A model generated the notes under the pieces. The model made no database searches and was not told the DNA's origin. It saw only the letters and a program-made list of their open reading frames with translations. Below are positions 1 to 10,046 of a stretch of DNA of 64,000 nt, in pieces. The stretch's first letter is position 1. The number at the start of each line of letters is the position of its first letter. Origin of the DNA: Bombyx mori (taxonomy: Eukaryota > Arthropoda > Insecta > Lepidoptera > Bombycidae). The stretch is from contig NC_085123.1 of assembly GCF_030269925.1 (NCBI RefSeq), positions 3,286,001 to 3,350,000 of the forward strand, in the 5' to 3' direction. Made by a program: the position numbers and the translations under genes.

Positions 1-1086
1 ACCGTTCCACGAAAACTTGAACAAAAATGCTTCGGCAAAAGGAACGAAATTAAATCAGAACCCGTCGTTTCGTTAATCAACCTCTTTTGTGATCGGTTTA
101 TCTTATCAATGGCACGAACGGGCCCAGTTTCCGAATAATTTTTGAACAATTAAACGGTTTACGTTTCACGGAAATAGATTTGGTCTATGTCTTTGCTTTG
201 ATTGCGTCTGTAAATGTTGATGATGATTAGTTATCATTATCCTGCCCAGGTTAAAGGGGAGTGAAACTGCTATAAAATACCCCTGAGACTTTGACGAAAT
301 TGTATACGAAAACTGTAGATTTATTTAGCACCAACTCGACTAAAGTATAATACAATTTAAAAAAGTGCATGTTAGCTCCTACGCGCAACTGGAGTTTACT
401 CTTTAAGAGCTATTGTTACTGTTTATGGTATACAATCAGCAAAGAGGGTGGGTAAATAAGTAACACATAAATTATGTATTGAAAGCTACCTAATGTCTAA
501 ATTAGGGGCGTAGGCGTAACAATATAAGCCACTTTGATGTTCAAGAATATTTGATAAAGTCTGTTATTCTATTTGAATAAAGAGTATAATGCTTTTTTGT
601 AAGGGCTTTGTTTAGCTAAAAGATTTTCCTTTATTGTTTTATTTATTTAAATGAAATCGTTTCTTAAAGAGAAAACTTTAGGTACTCAAAAAAGACAAAG
701 GAGTCCACGCTTACTTACTCCCTAATATCTTTTTTCAGTACTAGCGCCGGTGACTGCCCATTTCGACACGTGAAGCGTTTTCGATTTCCAATTTGCAGAT
801 AGCCGTTCAACTAAAACTGAAACCTAATGTCGCAAACTAGGCGGCTCCCTTTGCAAATTTAAATGTGCCATACATTGCAGTCTAACCTAATAACGATAAA
901 AAAAGGGTTTTTAATTTCATTGTCTCAATTTTCCTTAACAAAATGACAATAAATTCAAAAGTCTTCCCTAATGTCATGTGCTCCTCCGTCTCAATACTAT
1001 TATCTATTATAAAACACAGATTTTCGATTTTTAGGCACATTTATTGTAACTTCTTGAGTCTGACGATTCTAAATCATATAATTTAA
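1..1086. other. AT-rich intergenic or intronic DNA
   Basis: I see no supported gene, splice-bounded exon or recognisable repeat here. The sequence is AT-rich with frequent stops in all frames. Confidence 0.5.
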
Positions 1087-1479
1087 ATTAATACGTGAAG
1101 CAAAAACTTTGTATCCCTTTTTACGAAAATTGCGCGGACGGAGGAGTATGAAATTTTGCACACTTATAGATAATATAGAGAAGAAGTGCACAATGCTAAT
1201 ATTTTTTAAAAATAATGCTTAAAAGATACATTAAATCAATAAAGAAAACATTACACACACTACATACTATGTATTTGACGCACACACGCATGCATACTAT
1301 TTATTGTCAAACTTTTGTTCTTGACGTCTGTGGTCAAATTGAGAATAGATTGAAACATTGTTTGTCTTTATTAATATTTTTTCATAGTGTAGAAGTATAA
1401 AATACAATGATAATAGTGTACAAACTTACAATTCCAATTACTAATTAAAGTCGAATTTCGACTACTGCGGGACCTCTAG
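1087..1479 (+). mobile_element. Non-autonomous Helitron-like element, family 1, copy 1
   Basis: This stretch of about 390 bp is closely repeated at 32893-33298. Both copies run from a segment beginning TTAATACGTGAAG to a terminal CTAG followed by T. About 12 nt before CTAG sits a small hairpin, AGTCGAATTTCGACT. CTAG (CTRR) ends preceded by a hairpin, and insertion before T, are hallmarks of Helitrons. The 5' TC terminus is visible in the second copy but not clearly here. No Rep/helicase coding is present, so movement would depend on an autonomous partner. The short frame at 1215-1400 has no recognisable homology. Confidence 0.6.
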
Positions 1480-2062
1480 TATAATTTAAATTTATCTTAT
1501 TCACAATGTATTATATTTTTATATGTTATAATACTCTTTCTATCATATTTTATTATCTTTGGTTTGTTTAACAAAGGTTACATATACGAGTATGACTGAC
1601 ATTGTACATATTTTGAGTCTACAGATATCAGTATCGTGTTGCAGTGTGCAAGATGCGGCATCAATCGATGCCGGTCGCCATGGCAACGCCGTCCTGACCA
1701 GACGTCCCGTCAGATTAAAATCCTTTTGTTTTTATTGGCCACTCGCTGTAGATACTCCGTAGAAATGTTGAAATGTTTTTTTTTTAAATACACACTCATA
1801 TATAGAAACCGCTAATAACACCGTTGAATTATAAAGACCATCATTTTAGATAATAATGTTGACTACTAGTTAGGTAAAGTTAATATTAATTAAAGATGTC
1901 ACTTGGTCAATAATTATAGAACAGTTTACACTTTGACTAAAATATGATATTGCTATTTATGTATTTTTAGAGTTTAGTTTTAAATTAAATTATCTACCTA
2001 CTACCTACTACGATCTTGAATTAGCTTAAGAAAGAGGCCTGTACAGTTTCACAATATCATGA
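1480..2062. other. Unassigned sequence
   Basis: A 67-codon open frame crosses 1559-1762, but it lacks a recognisable domain and flanking splice signals. I see nothing else supportable. Confidence 0.4.
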
Positions 2063-2400
2063 AAACACTAAGATGTTCACGACTGACTTCCACGGTGAAG
2101 AAATAACATCATCACATCGTAGTAAAAATCAAACCCGCAAAATTATAATTTGCGTAATACTGGTGGTAGGAACTCTTGTGATTCCGCACGGGTAGGTACC
2201 ACCACCTTGCCTATTCTGCCGTGAAGCAGTAATGCGTTTCGGTTTGAAGGGTGGAGCAGCCGTTGTAATCATACTGAGACCTTAAAACTCGTGTCTCAAG
2301 GTGGGTGGCGGCACTTACGTTGTAGATGTATATGGGCTCTGGTAACCACTTAACACCAGGCGGGACGTGAGCTCGTCCATCATAATAAGCAATAAAAAAA
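2063..2400 (+). mobile_element. Bm1-type SINE, 5'-truncated
   Basis: It carries the Bm1-type body (motifs TTCCACGGTGAAG, ATTATAATTTGCG, CGTTTCGGTTTGAAGG, CTCAAGGTGGGTGG, CAGGCGGGACGTGAGC) and ends in AATAAAAAAAG. The tRNA-like head with A and B boxes is missing. It is degenerate relative to the 19131 copy. Like other SINEs it encodes nothing and would rely on a LINE reverse transcriptase. Confidence 0.8.
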
Positions 2401-2626
2401 GTAGGTTGTTTGTTTTACAATGACTAACACAGATTAAGATAATACAGATTGCCTTTAAGAAGAATTACTTAGAGAGGTTCAATACTTGTAGCTCCGAAAG
2501 CATTTCTCAATCTATGCTATTTAGTACATGATTATCATTAACAGCCTATTAAAGCTCACTGTTGGTCTGTAATAAGCTCTCACCCACCACTCCACCCACT
2601 GTTCGCCATTCTGGGTATACTATACT

Positions 2627-2873
2627 ATTTACTGGTGGTAGGACCTCTTGTGAGTCCGCACGGGTAGGTACCACCGCCCCGCCTATTTCTGCCGTGAAGC
2701 AGTCATGCGTTTCGGTTTGAAGGGTGGGGCAGCCGTTGTGACTATACTGAGAACTTAGAACTATATCTCAAGGTGTGTGGCGCCTTTACGTTGTAGATGT
2801 CTACGGGCTCCAGTAACCACTTAACACCAGGTGGGCTGTGAGCTCGTCCACATATCTAAGCAATAAAAAAAAA
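2627..2873 (+). mobile_element. Bm1-type SINE, 5'-truncated
   Basis: It starts at the GGTGGTAGGACCTCTTG segment and runs to AAGCAATAAAAAAAAA. It lacks the tRNA-related head and the segment after it, which is the usual outcome of incomplete reverse transcription. Confidence 0.8.
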
Positions 2874-3397
2874 ATATCTCGATAAGCTGTGTTCAGTTTC
2901 TGAACGTCAAAATGTCAGCGACTGACGTCCGCCATGACCATAGATAGGTTTCATTCTTCAGTGGCCATGACACTCTTTCTCTTTCAAATCCAGCTGCCAA
3001 GAACAACGCACTAGTTAGTTTTATATTTCTCTTAAATTAAGTCTTCAAATTATATTAAGAAGGTTCAATAAAATCTCAAAACAATAAACACAGTCCACGC
3101 TCAATTACTACAACGCAACACGATGTATATTATGATGAAATAAAACAATTAGTAAGCTGCCCGGTATTGAAAACAGTAATTGGAAATGCGGAAAGGATTT
3201 TGTAGTGTCCGGGGGCGCGGCGTGGCGTCTGTACATTGAACTATTTACATATTTCACACACAAAATGGAGCCCGACCGGAAAAGTTCACCCATTTTGTGG
3301 CGCTAATTCAGAATTTTGTTTAGAACTGTACAGTGCTCGACTTTTCATTTAAATTATGTGTTATACGACGTAGTATCTTTATCTATATATATAAAAA
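2874..3397. other. Unassigned sequence
   Basis: No supported gene or repeat. A 61-codon minus-strand frame at 3108-3293 shows no domain. Confidence 0.4.
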
Positions 3398-3562
3398 CTA
3401 GCGACCCGCCCTCGCTTCGCTTCGGAAACTGTAATATATTATTGATTTCTCGACTATTTAATGGATGTTGCTATACATATAAACCTTCCTCTTCAATCAC
3501 TCTATCTATTAACAAAAACCGCATCAAAATCCGTTGCGTAGTTTTAAAGATTTAAGCATATA
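3398..3562 (-). mobile_element. Short Helitron-like element, 3'-end fragment
   Basis: Read on the minus strand it ends in GGCGGGTCGCTAG followed by T. This is the same terminus as the pair at 58395-58819 (ACTAGCGACCCGCCCTCGC on the plus strand). The internal part differs from that pair. Its other end is not clear. Confidence 0.45.
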
Positions 3563-3584
3563 TACTTTGTTGACTTTGTTTTAT

Positions 3585-3880
3585 ACTATGTAGTGATGAA
3601 TTGCTGTTCGTTAGTCTCGCTAAAACTGGAGAACGGCTGGACCGATTTGGCTAATTTTGGTCTTTAATTATTTATGGAAGTCCAAAGAAGGTTTAAAAGA
3701 GGTCTTAGATAAATATGAAAATGCTCGGAATTAAATAAAAACAACAATTTTGTTTTTCCTTTGATGTGTCCCCCCCCATCGGACGCATTCCTTTTGTTTG
3801 TTTTAAGTTTTTTTTATATACAAAAGCTTAGGTCTTTCATTTATCGCTTGAGGCACTACGAAGTCGGCCCGGTCATCTAG
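3585..3880 (+). mobile_element. Non-autonomous Helitron-like element, family 3, copy 1
   Basis: It shares a body with copies at 32193-32459 (+) and 37043-37328 (-): GAATTGCTGTTCGTTAG near the 5' end, TTTGATGTGTCC in the middle, and GGCACTACGAAGTC near the 3' end. It terminates in CTAG followed by T, as Helitrons do. No coding capacity. Confidence 0.55.
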
Positions 3881-3986
3881 TAATATATATACTTAGTCTG
3901 GCCATAAATACTGTTACAATTAAAAATAATAAAATATTACATTTGAATTTGGAATCTGTCATTTTTATATGATTGCTTGAATCGCT

Positions 3987-4608
3987 GTGATTGCATTACA
4001 CAAAGTAGGTATGGAACCAAATGCAATTTTTAAAACTCTCCATACGCTTGGTATTACTAAAATGTTTGTGTACCGGGCTATTAATAGGTGCAATGAGACC
4101 TCCTCTGTTTGTGACAGAAAAAGATCTGGCCGTCTACATAGTGTTCGTACGAAAAAAGTGGTCAAAGCAGTAAGGGAAAGAATTCGAAGAAATCCTGTTC
4201 GAAAGCAAAAGATTTTATCTCGGGAGATGAAGATAGCACCTAGAACCATGTCGCGTATTTTAAAAGATGACTTAGGACTTGCAGACTATAAGAGACGTAC
4301 TGGTCATTTCTTAACTGATAATTTAAAAGAGAATAGGGTGGTAAAATCGAAACAACTACTGAAGCGGTACGCAAAGGGAGGTCATAGAAAAAATTTGTTT
4401 ACGGATGAGAAAATTTTTACAATTGAGCAACATTTTAACAAACAAAATGACCGTATTTATGCTCAAAGCTTTAGGAAGCTTCCCAATTAGTCGACAGAGT
4501 GCAACGTGGGCACTATCCGACTTCAGTGATGGTTTGGTGGGGTATTAGCTATGAAGGAGTGACTGAGCCATACTTTTGTGAAAAAGGTATCAAAACATCG
4601 GCACAAGT
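3987..4608 (+). pseudogene. Mariner transposase copy A, N-terminal part
   Basis: It encodes the DNA-binding half of a maT-type transposase. A helix-turn-helix region (KTLHTLGITKMFVYRAINRC) is followed by the SVRTKKVVKAVRERIRRN linker and the beginning of the catalytic core, with the first catalytic Asp in LFTDEK. Compared with copy B, about 84 bp including the initiator Met is deleted. A one-base loss near 4470 shifts the frame after AQSF. The gene then runs into the hAT-like insertion at 4617. It cannot give an active enzyme. Confidence 0.85.
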
Positions 4609-4722
4609 GTATCAAGCAAGGGCGGATCCAGGGGGGGGGTCACGGGGGTAATGACCCCCCCTGAGCTGGTTTCAGGACCTAGGTGGACCACATATTGAAC
4701 ATAATGATTTAACGACACAATA

Positions 4723-6027
4723 CTTGGTCTGGCCATAAATACTGTTACAATTAAAAATAAACAAAATATTACATTTGAATTTAGAATCTTTCATTTTTAT
4801 ATGATTACTCATTGAGCTTTCTCATTTTGGCGCCAATACATTGTACAATATTTAGCGATATTAAAATGGAGTGGGGTGATAAAGAAAACCGAATCGCTGT
4901 GATTGCATTACGCAAAGTGGGTATGGAGGCAAATGCAATTGTTAAAACTCTCCATACGCTTGGTATTAGTAAAATGTTTGTGTACCGGGCTATTAATAGG
5001 TGCAATGAGACCTCCTCTGTTTGTGACAGAAAAATATCTAGCCGTCCATGTAGTGTTCGTACGAAAAAGGTGGTCAAAGCAGTAAGGGAAAGAATTCGAA
5101 GAAATCCTGTCCGAAAGCAAAAGATTTTATCTCGGGAGATGAAGATAGCATCTAGAACCATGTCGCGTATTTTAAAAGATGACTTAAGACTTGCAGCCTA
5201 TAAGAGACCTAGTGGTCATTTCTTAACTGATAAATTAAAAGAGAATGGGGTTTAAAATCGAAACAACTACTGAAACGGTACGCAAAGGGAGGTCATAGAA
5301 AAATTTTGTTTACGGATGAGAATTTTTTTACAATTGAGCAACATTTTAACAAACAAAATGACCGTATTTATGCTCAAAGCTCTAAAGAAGCTTCCCAATT
5401 AGTCGATAGAGTGCAACGTAGGCACTATCAGACTTCAGTGATGGTTTGGTGGGGTATTAGCTATGAAGGAGTGACTGAGCCATACTTTTGTGAAAAAGGT
5501 ATCAAAACATCGACACAAGTGTATCAAGATACGATTCTTGAGAAGGTAGTGAAGCCCCTTAACAACACCATGTTCAATAATCAAGAATGGTCCTTTCAGC
5601 AAGACTCGGCGCCAGGTCATAAAGCTCCGTCTACGCAGTCTTGGTTGGAAACGAACGTTTCGGACTTCATCAGAACTGAAGACTGACCGTCGTCTAGTCC
5701 CGATCTTAATCCGCTGGATTATGATTTATGGTCAGTTTTAGAGAGTACGGCTTGCTCTAAACGCCATGATAATTTAGAGTCCCTAAAACAATCCGCACGA
5801 TTAGCAGTGAAAAATTTTCCCATGGAAAGAGTGCGTGCTTCTATTGATAACTGGCCTCAACGTTTAAAGGACTGTATTGCAGCCAATGGAGACCACTTCG
5901 AATAAGCTTTTTATACTTTAAATTGTTTTATATTTATGTATTAAACTAACACACTGTAAAAGTAATAAATGTTATTTGCAATAGAAATTTTTTTTTCCTT
6001 TGTTTCAGTATTTATGGCAAAACTAGG
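4723..6027 (+). mobile_element. Mariner copy B (mori/maT type), complete but inactive
   Basis: The 1305-bp element sits inside the hAT-like insertion and is flanked by TA (4721-4722, 6028-6029). Its left end is CTTGGTCTGGCCATAAATAC. Its right end, read inverted, is CCTAGTTTTGCCATAAATAC, so the outer TIR bases have diverged. Length and structure are normal for mariners. The transposase gene has two disabling changes. Confidence 0.92.
4866..5905 (+). pseudogene. DD37D mariner transposase, copy B, two lesions
   Basis: Intact length would be about 346 residues, normal for mariner. It runs from MEWGDKENR to GDHFE-stop. The N-terminal half holds the helix-turn-helix DNA-binding domain. The catalytic core shows Asp in FTDE, Asp in QQDSAPGHK, and a third Asp in NPLDYDLW. 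There are 37 residues between the second and third, which marks the mori/maT (DD37D) branch rather than classical DD34D mariners. Lesions: a one-base deletion near 5249 giving a stop at 5253-5255, and a Trp-to-stop change at 5684-5686 (TGA; copy A has TGG). Copy A is intact at both sites. Confidence 0.9.
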
Positions 6028-6419
6028 TATATTGTTGCTCCTTATATTGCTCCTTAATTAATTTAATATAATATAATAACTTTGTATGATGGCAAATGTT
6101 TGGGAACGAACGCATCGAAAATTTGAATTTTACCGCGCCACACTCGCGCGCGCTTGTCGACTACGTAACGTCTAGCTAGGCCTAACCTCAAATTGAATCC
6201 TAACCTCAATCGGAATCGGAACGACTAAACTTCAACATAATATCATAACATAGTTCTAAGTTAAAAAACTAAAATTTCTTTATACCTTTAATGTGCTTAT
6301 AATAAAATACCTACTTTTTACTTGTATCTATTGTTATCAAAATTAAATTATAAGTTCTTGACTTGACCATGACTATGTGACCCCCTCCTGGCACCAAAGC
6401 TGGATCCGCCCTTGGTATC

Positions 6420-6799
6420 AAGATACCATTCTTGAGAAGGTAGTGAATCCCCTTAACAACACTGTGTTCAATAACCAAGAATGGTCCTTCCAGCAAGACT
6501 CGGCGCCAGGTCATAAAGCTCAGTTTACGCAGTCTTGGTTGGAAACGAACGTTTCCGACTTCATCAGAGCTGAAGACTGGCCGTCATCTAGTCCCGATGT
6601 TAATCCGCTGGATTATGATTTATGGTCAGTTTTGGAGAGTACGGCTTGCTTTAAACGCCATAATAATTTGGAGTCCCTAAAACAATCCGTACGATTGGCA
6701 GTGAAAATTTTTCCCATGAAAAGAGTGCGTGCTTCTATTGATAGCTGGCCTCAACGTTTAAAGGACTATATTGCAGCCAATGGAGACCACTTCGAATAA
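6420..6799 (+). pseudogene. Mariner transposase copy A, C-terminal part
   Basis: Continues copy A after the hAT-like insertion, from YQDTILEKVVNPLNN to GDHFE-stop. It keeps the second catalytic Asp (QQDSAPGHK) and the third (NPLDYDLW) with the 37-residue spacing. It retains the Trp (EDW) that is mutated to stop in copy B. Confidence 0.88.
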
Positions 6800-7039
6800 G
6801 CTTTTTATACTTTAAATTGTTTTATGTTTATGTATTATACTAACACACTGTAAAAGTAATGAATGTTATTTGCAATAGTTTTTTTTTTAATTGTACCAGT
6901 ATTTATGGCCAGACTAAGTATATATTTCTTCTATGTGTGTGTTTGTCACTGAACTCCTCCTAAACGGCTGGATCGATTTGAATGTTTTTTTTTTGTATGC
7001 GTTTGGGTGGCACCCTGGTTGGCTTAGATTCACAAATCC

Positions 7040-7190
7040 GTATTGGAATAAGGATGCGAATATTCCGGGTCCTCCTGCTTGCATCGATAATCCTCAATGC
7101 TGAGGGTCGTGGCCTCCTCTAATAACTTTCTCCTGGATTATCCTGCGCCATTCCTGCCTATCCGTATATTTCTGGGTACCTACATACACA
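7040..7190 (-). pseudogene. RTE-like LINE 3'-end remnant
   Basis: On the minus strand it reads DRQEWRRIIQEKVIRGGHDPQH-stop. This is the C-terminal signature (DR..WR.I...V...GHD.Q) shared by RTE-like reverse transcriptase ORFs in insects. Only this tail remains. Related pieces lie at 40195, 46945 and 61960. Confidence 0.5.
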
Positions 7191-7493
7191 TATTCGCATG
7201 TTGATCAAGTTACACCTCGTGTACCGTTGGGGGATATAACAATCCCTTCATGATTTATTAATAAAACAAAAAACTCAACGCGAAACCCGTCATGAAAGCG
7301 GTCATTAAGAAACAAGTAAAATTTTGAAAACGAGTATTTTTGTTTGAGTTTTTTTTTTGAATGGTTTATTCTCGAGTTGGTTCGTTTTATTTTACAATTT
7401 GTGATTTTACAATCTTTTTTATTTAATTTTGTAAGCCTTACCGTCCCCAGTAGTCATGGAAGTCGAAAAATTTAATATCATACAAGCATCGTT

Positions 7494-8112
7494 TTTTTTA
7501 TCTTTTTTTTAATTGCTTAGATGGATGGACGAGCTCACGGCCCATCTGGTGTTAAGTGGTTTCTGAAGCCTATAGACATCTACAACGTAAATGTGCCGCC
7601 CACCTTGAGATATGAGTTCTAAGGTCTCAGTATGATTACAACGGCTACCCCACCCTTCAAACCGAAACGCATTACTGCTTCACGGCAGAAATAGGCAGGG
7701 TGGTGGTACCTACCTATCGGTAATTACGCAAATTATAATTTTGCGGTTTTGATTTTTATTACACGATGTTATAGCTTCACCGTGGAAGTCAATCGTGAAG
7801 ATGTCTTAAACACGTATTGAAGGGTGGGGCAGCCGTTGTAACTATATTGAGACCTTAGAACTTATATCTCAAGGTGGGTGGCGCATTTACGTTGTAGATG
7901 TTTATGGGCTCCAGTAACCACTTAACACGTAACACGTAACACTTTTAACACCAGGTGGGCTGTCAGCTCGTCCACCCATCTAAACAATAAAAAATATATA
8001 AAAAAAACGTATTTCATTAAAAAATGGTATCCCCGCCTGCAGGATTCGAACATCGGTGCATCAGTAAATACGAATACATCGGAAGTCTTATCCTTTAGGC
8101 CACGACGACTAA
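7494..8112 (-). mobile_element. Bm1-type SINE, near full length, interrupted
   Basis: Minus-strand SINE with the T-rich tail end at 7494-7515. The tRNA-like head is at about 8030-8110, where the B box reads GGATTCGAAC inverted and the A-box region GGCCTAAAGG inverted. A second SINE fragment is inserted at 7819-8006 and duplicated ACGTATT. Confidence 0.8.
7819..8006 (+). mobile_element. 5'-truncated Bm1-type SINE inserted in another Bm1-type SINE
   Basis: Starts at GAAGGGTGGGGCAGCC and ends in AATAAAAAATATATAAAAAA. It is flanked by ACGTATT at 7812-7818 and 8007-8013, and sits opposite in strand to its host SINE. It holds a small internal duplication around AACACGTAACACGTAACAC. Confidence 0.78.
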
Positions 8113-8433
8113 ATAAATATCATAGAAATAAATAATTACTGTTTAGAATGCGTATAATGAGAAAATTTTCTCTACTCTATATACCTCTGCGTTTTGTTAG
8201 CATTAACTCAATTTTTTTAATTTTTTTTATTTACTTATTACACTTCATGTACTATTTACATGTGCGGACTTAACGGCTAAGGCATTTTCTACCAGTCAAC
8301 CAAAGGTAGTGCCAGAGTAAATAATGGTAGGTGCATCTAAACACATAAAATGAAACGGAACCTTTTATATAACGATCTATCTGTATTTTTATGAATTACA
8401 TTTTACATACGCGGTCCGGAGTATAAGTTCTTA

Positions 8434-8880
8434 TCTATACTTCTACTAATATTATAAAGAGGAAAGATTTATTTGTTTGTATTGAATAGGCCCCGAAACT
8501 ACTGAACCGATTTGAAAAATTCTTTCACTGTTTGGAAGCAACACTGTTCCCGAATGACATAGGCTATAATCTTTTTTGAAAAAAAATTAGGGGTCCTTAC
8601 TAAAACTTCAATAATGTAACTCAAGATGTAAAAAAATACCTAAAATATTCATCATATCGTGTGCCCTGCGAAAACTATTGATGATAGAATAAAATAATGT
8701 ACTATGACCTTGTAGAACACATTACTATTTACAAAAAGTGTCGCGACAGCGTATGTCTAACTATTATATTATAGTAATGCCGCAATAAGTGTTCTTTTAT
8801 TTAAAAAAATTAAATTACCTACGTCAAATATCGTTGAAGTTTTTGTTAAAGACCCGAGCAGAGCCAGAGCGAGCCGCTAG
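8434..8880 (+). mobile_element. Non-autonomous Helitron-like element, family 2, copy 1
   Basis: It begins TCTATACTTCTACTAATATT after A and ends GAGCCGCTAG before T, the Helitron insertion pattern. Copies lie at 23126-23564 (-) and 39440-39864 (+). Shared internal landmarks are AAAGAGGAAAGATTTG, CCGAAACTACTGAACCGATT and AAGTGTTCTTTTATT. No protein is encoded. Confidence 0.65.
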
Positions 8881-8901
8881 TCTAATATATTACCGAAACA
8901 C

Positions 8902-9123
8902 GTGGAATACGAGAGAATTCTAGTTTATAATAGAAAGCTGTTGTTAAAGCACATTTTACAAAATAAAGACAATCATTTGAAGAAAACATTAAAATTCCTA
9001 TCGAAATCAAAAGAACAAAATCTCAAATACTTGAGCCAACAATACGAATCGTGGAGTTTTGTGAATATAAATTCCTTAAGCCAATTATTTTCTCAGTTAA
9101 TTGATCACTCAAAAGCTTTATAA
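8902..9123 (+). other. Unassigned 73-codon open frame
   Basis: A lysine/leucine-rich frame opens just after the Helitron-like end and stops at 9121-9123. I do not recognise it. It starts with GTG rather than ATG and has no visible splice context. It could be a chance frame, or an exon or pseudogene scrap. Listed because its composition is less repeat-like than its neighbours. Confidence 0.15.
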
Positions 9124-9510
9124 GTGTGACTGAGTGGTAACGTTGGACTTTCTCCTCGATAAAAAAAAATTTTTAGCAATGTGTACAAACTGTAATATCA
9201 TTTAAAACTGAATAAAACACGCACAGACCGAACTAATAATTGATATTTTTTATCCTGTCCACGCCTGTCAGGATATTAGAGCGATATTATACAATCATAG
9301 TATTGTCATTAGTCCTTAACGCGTCTGCTAATTTTCAATTCAATCGGACGTCTTCAAGTCAGTGAAAATGACGCTCAAAGATTTAAATACATACAAAAAA
9401 ACCACACACATATAGGTACATACAAGGTACAAACATACCAAGCTAATAAAAACGTCTTACAATAGAAACTCGAATTAAATAAATGTAAATATGTAATGTA
9501 AATGTAAACA

Positions 9511-9563
9511 CTTAAGATCAGGTGGGCCGTGAGCCGTTTACCCTCTTAAGCAATAAAAAAAAC
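9511..9563 (+). mobile_element. Bm1-type SINE tail fragment
   Basis: Only the last ~50 bp remain (AGATCAGGTGGGCCGTGAGC ... AAGCAATAAAAAAAACC). The stretch before it, 9124-9510, holds nothing I can assign. Confidence 0.5.
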
Positions 9564-9637
9564 CACATGTTTAAGTAATTACCGATGGCTACCGATGTGG
9601 TAGGGCTGGTTACAGCTGTTATTTAGACATGTCTCAA

Positions 9638-9673
9638 TCATTCCGATAGAGGCACCCGTCACGTGCGGACGTG
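9638..9673 (+). promoter_or_regulatory. Internal Pol II promoter: initiator plus DPE
   Basis: The first bases of the element are TCATTC, matching the arthropod initiator TCAKTY with A+1 at 9640. GGACGTG lies at 9667-9673, exactly +28 to +34, matching the downstream promoter element RGWCGTG at its required spacing. Drosophila jockey-type LINEs are known to use TATA-less internal promoters of this design, which lets transcripts start at the first base of the element. Function here is inferred. Confidence 0.72.
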
Positions 9674-9745
9674 CCCATCGACCACTCGATCGCCCGGCCT
9701 TTGTTCGCCCGGCTTTTGTTAGCCCGGCCATTGTTTCGCGCGGCC

Positions 9746-9895
9746 TGTGTTCGTGGTACATCTGCCGACCAAGTGTTTTTTCTGGAAGTTTTTATTTGTT
9801 TTGTTTCTTTTTGTTATTTCTGTGTTCGTGGTACATCTGCCGACAAACCGTTTTCCAGGAAGTGTTTATTTGTTTTGTTTCTTTTTGTTATTCCT
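9746..9895 (+). repeat. Two 75-bp tandem repeats in the Jockey 5' UTR
   Basis: Units starting TGTGTTCGTGGTACATCTGC at 9746 and 9821 repeat with a 75-bp period and share a long TTTATTTGTTTTGTTTC tract. They lie between the promoter and the first plausible ORF1 ATG. Because 75 is a multiple of three, the open frame continues upstream through them, but there is no ATG there in frame, so I treat them as untranslated. Confidence 0.85.
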
Positions 9896-10046
9896 GTTTT
9901 GTTGTATTTTTTCTTTGCCCTGTAGTAATCACGCCGCATCGCCACCTGTGTTCAATAGAACCGCTCAGGTCCGAGAAGTTGGGGCCTCGCCGCAAGGCGA
10001 GTGTTTTCTAAGACCCAGGGTAGCCCCACCTGGGCACGTAGACATC

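Larger units (their letters stand above)
4617..6414. mobile_element. Non-autonomous hAT-like element carrying mariner B
   Basis: The ends are the inverted repeats CAAGGGCGGATCCAG (left) and CTGGATCCGCCCTTG (right). They are flanked by a perfect 8-bp duplication, GTATCAAG (4609-4616 and 6415-6422). Eight-base duplications and CA(A)GGG...-type ends fit the hAT superfamily. The undisturbed target, GTATCAAGATACGATTC, is visible in mariner B at 5521, which proves the duplication. Without the nested mariner the element is about 490 bp and has no transposase, so it would be mobilised in trans. Confidence 0.88.
3892..6918 (+). mobile_element. Mariner copy A (mori/maT type), split by a nested insertion
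   Basis: Terminal inverted repeats CTTAGTCTGGCCATAAATAC (left) and its inverse at 6899-6918 are flanked by TA on both sides (3890-3891 and 6919-6920), as expected for Tc1/mariner. The element is interrupted at 4617-6414 by a hAT-like element that duplicated GTATCAAG. Taking the insertion out leaves a roughly 1.2-kb mariner. It is closely related to copy B nested inside the interruption. It is defective: the segment carrying the start codon is missing (compare 3971-3980 with 4805-4890), there is a frameshift near 4470, and the insertion breaks the gene. Confidence 0.93.
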
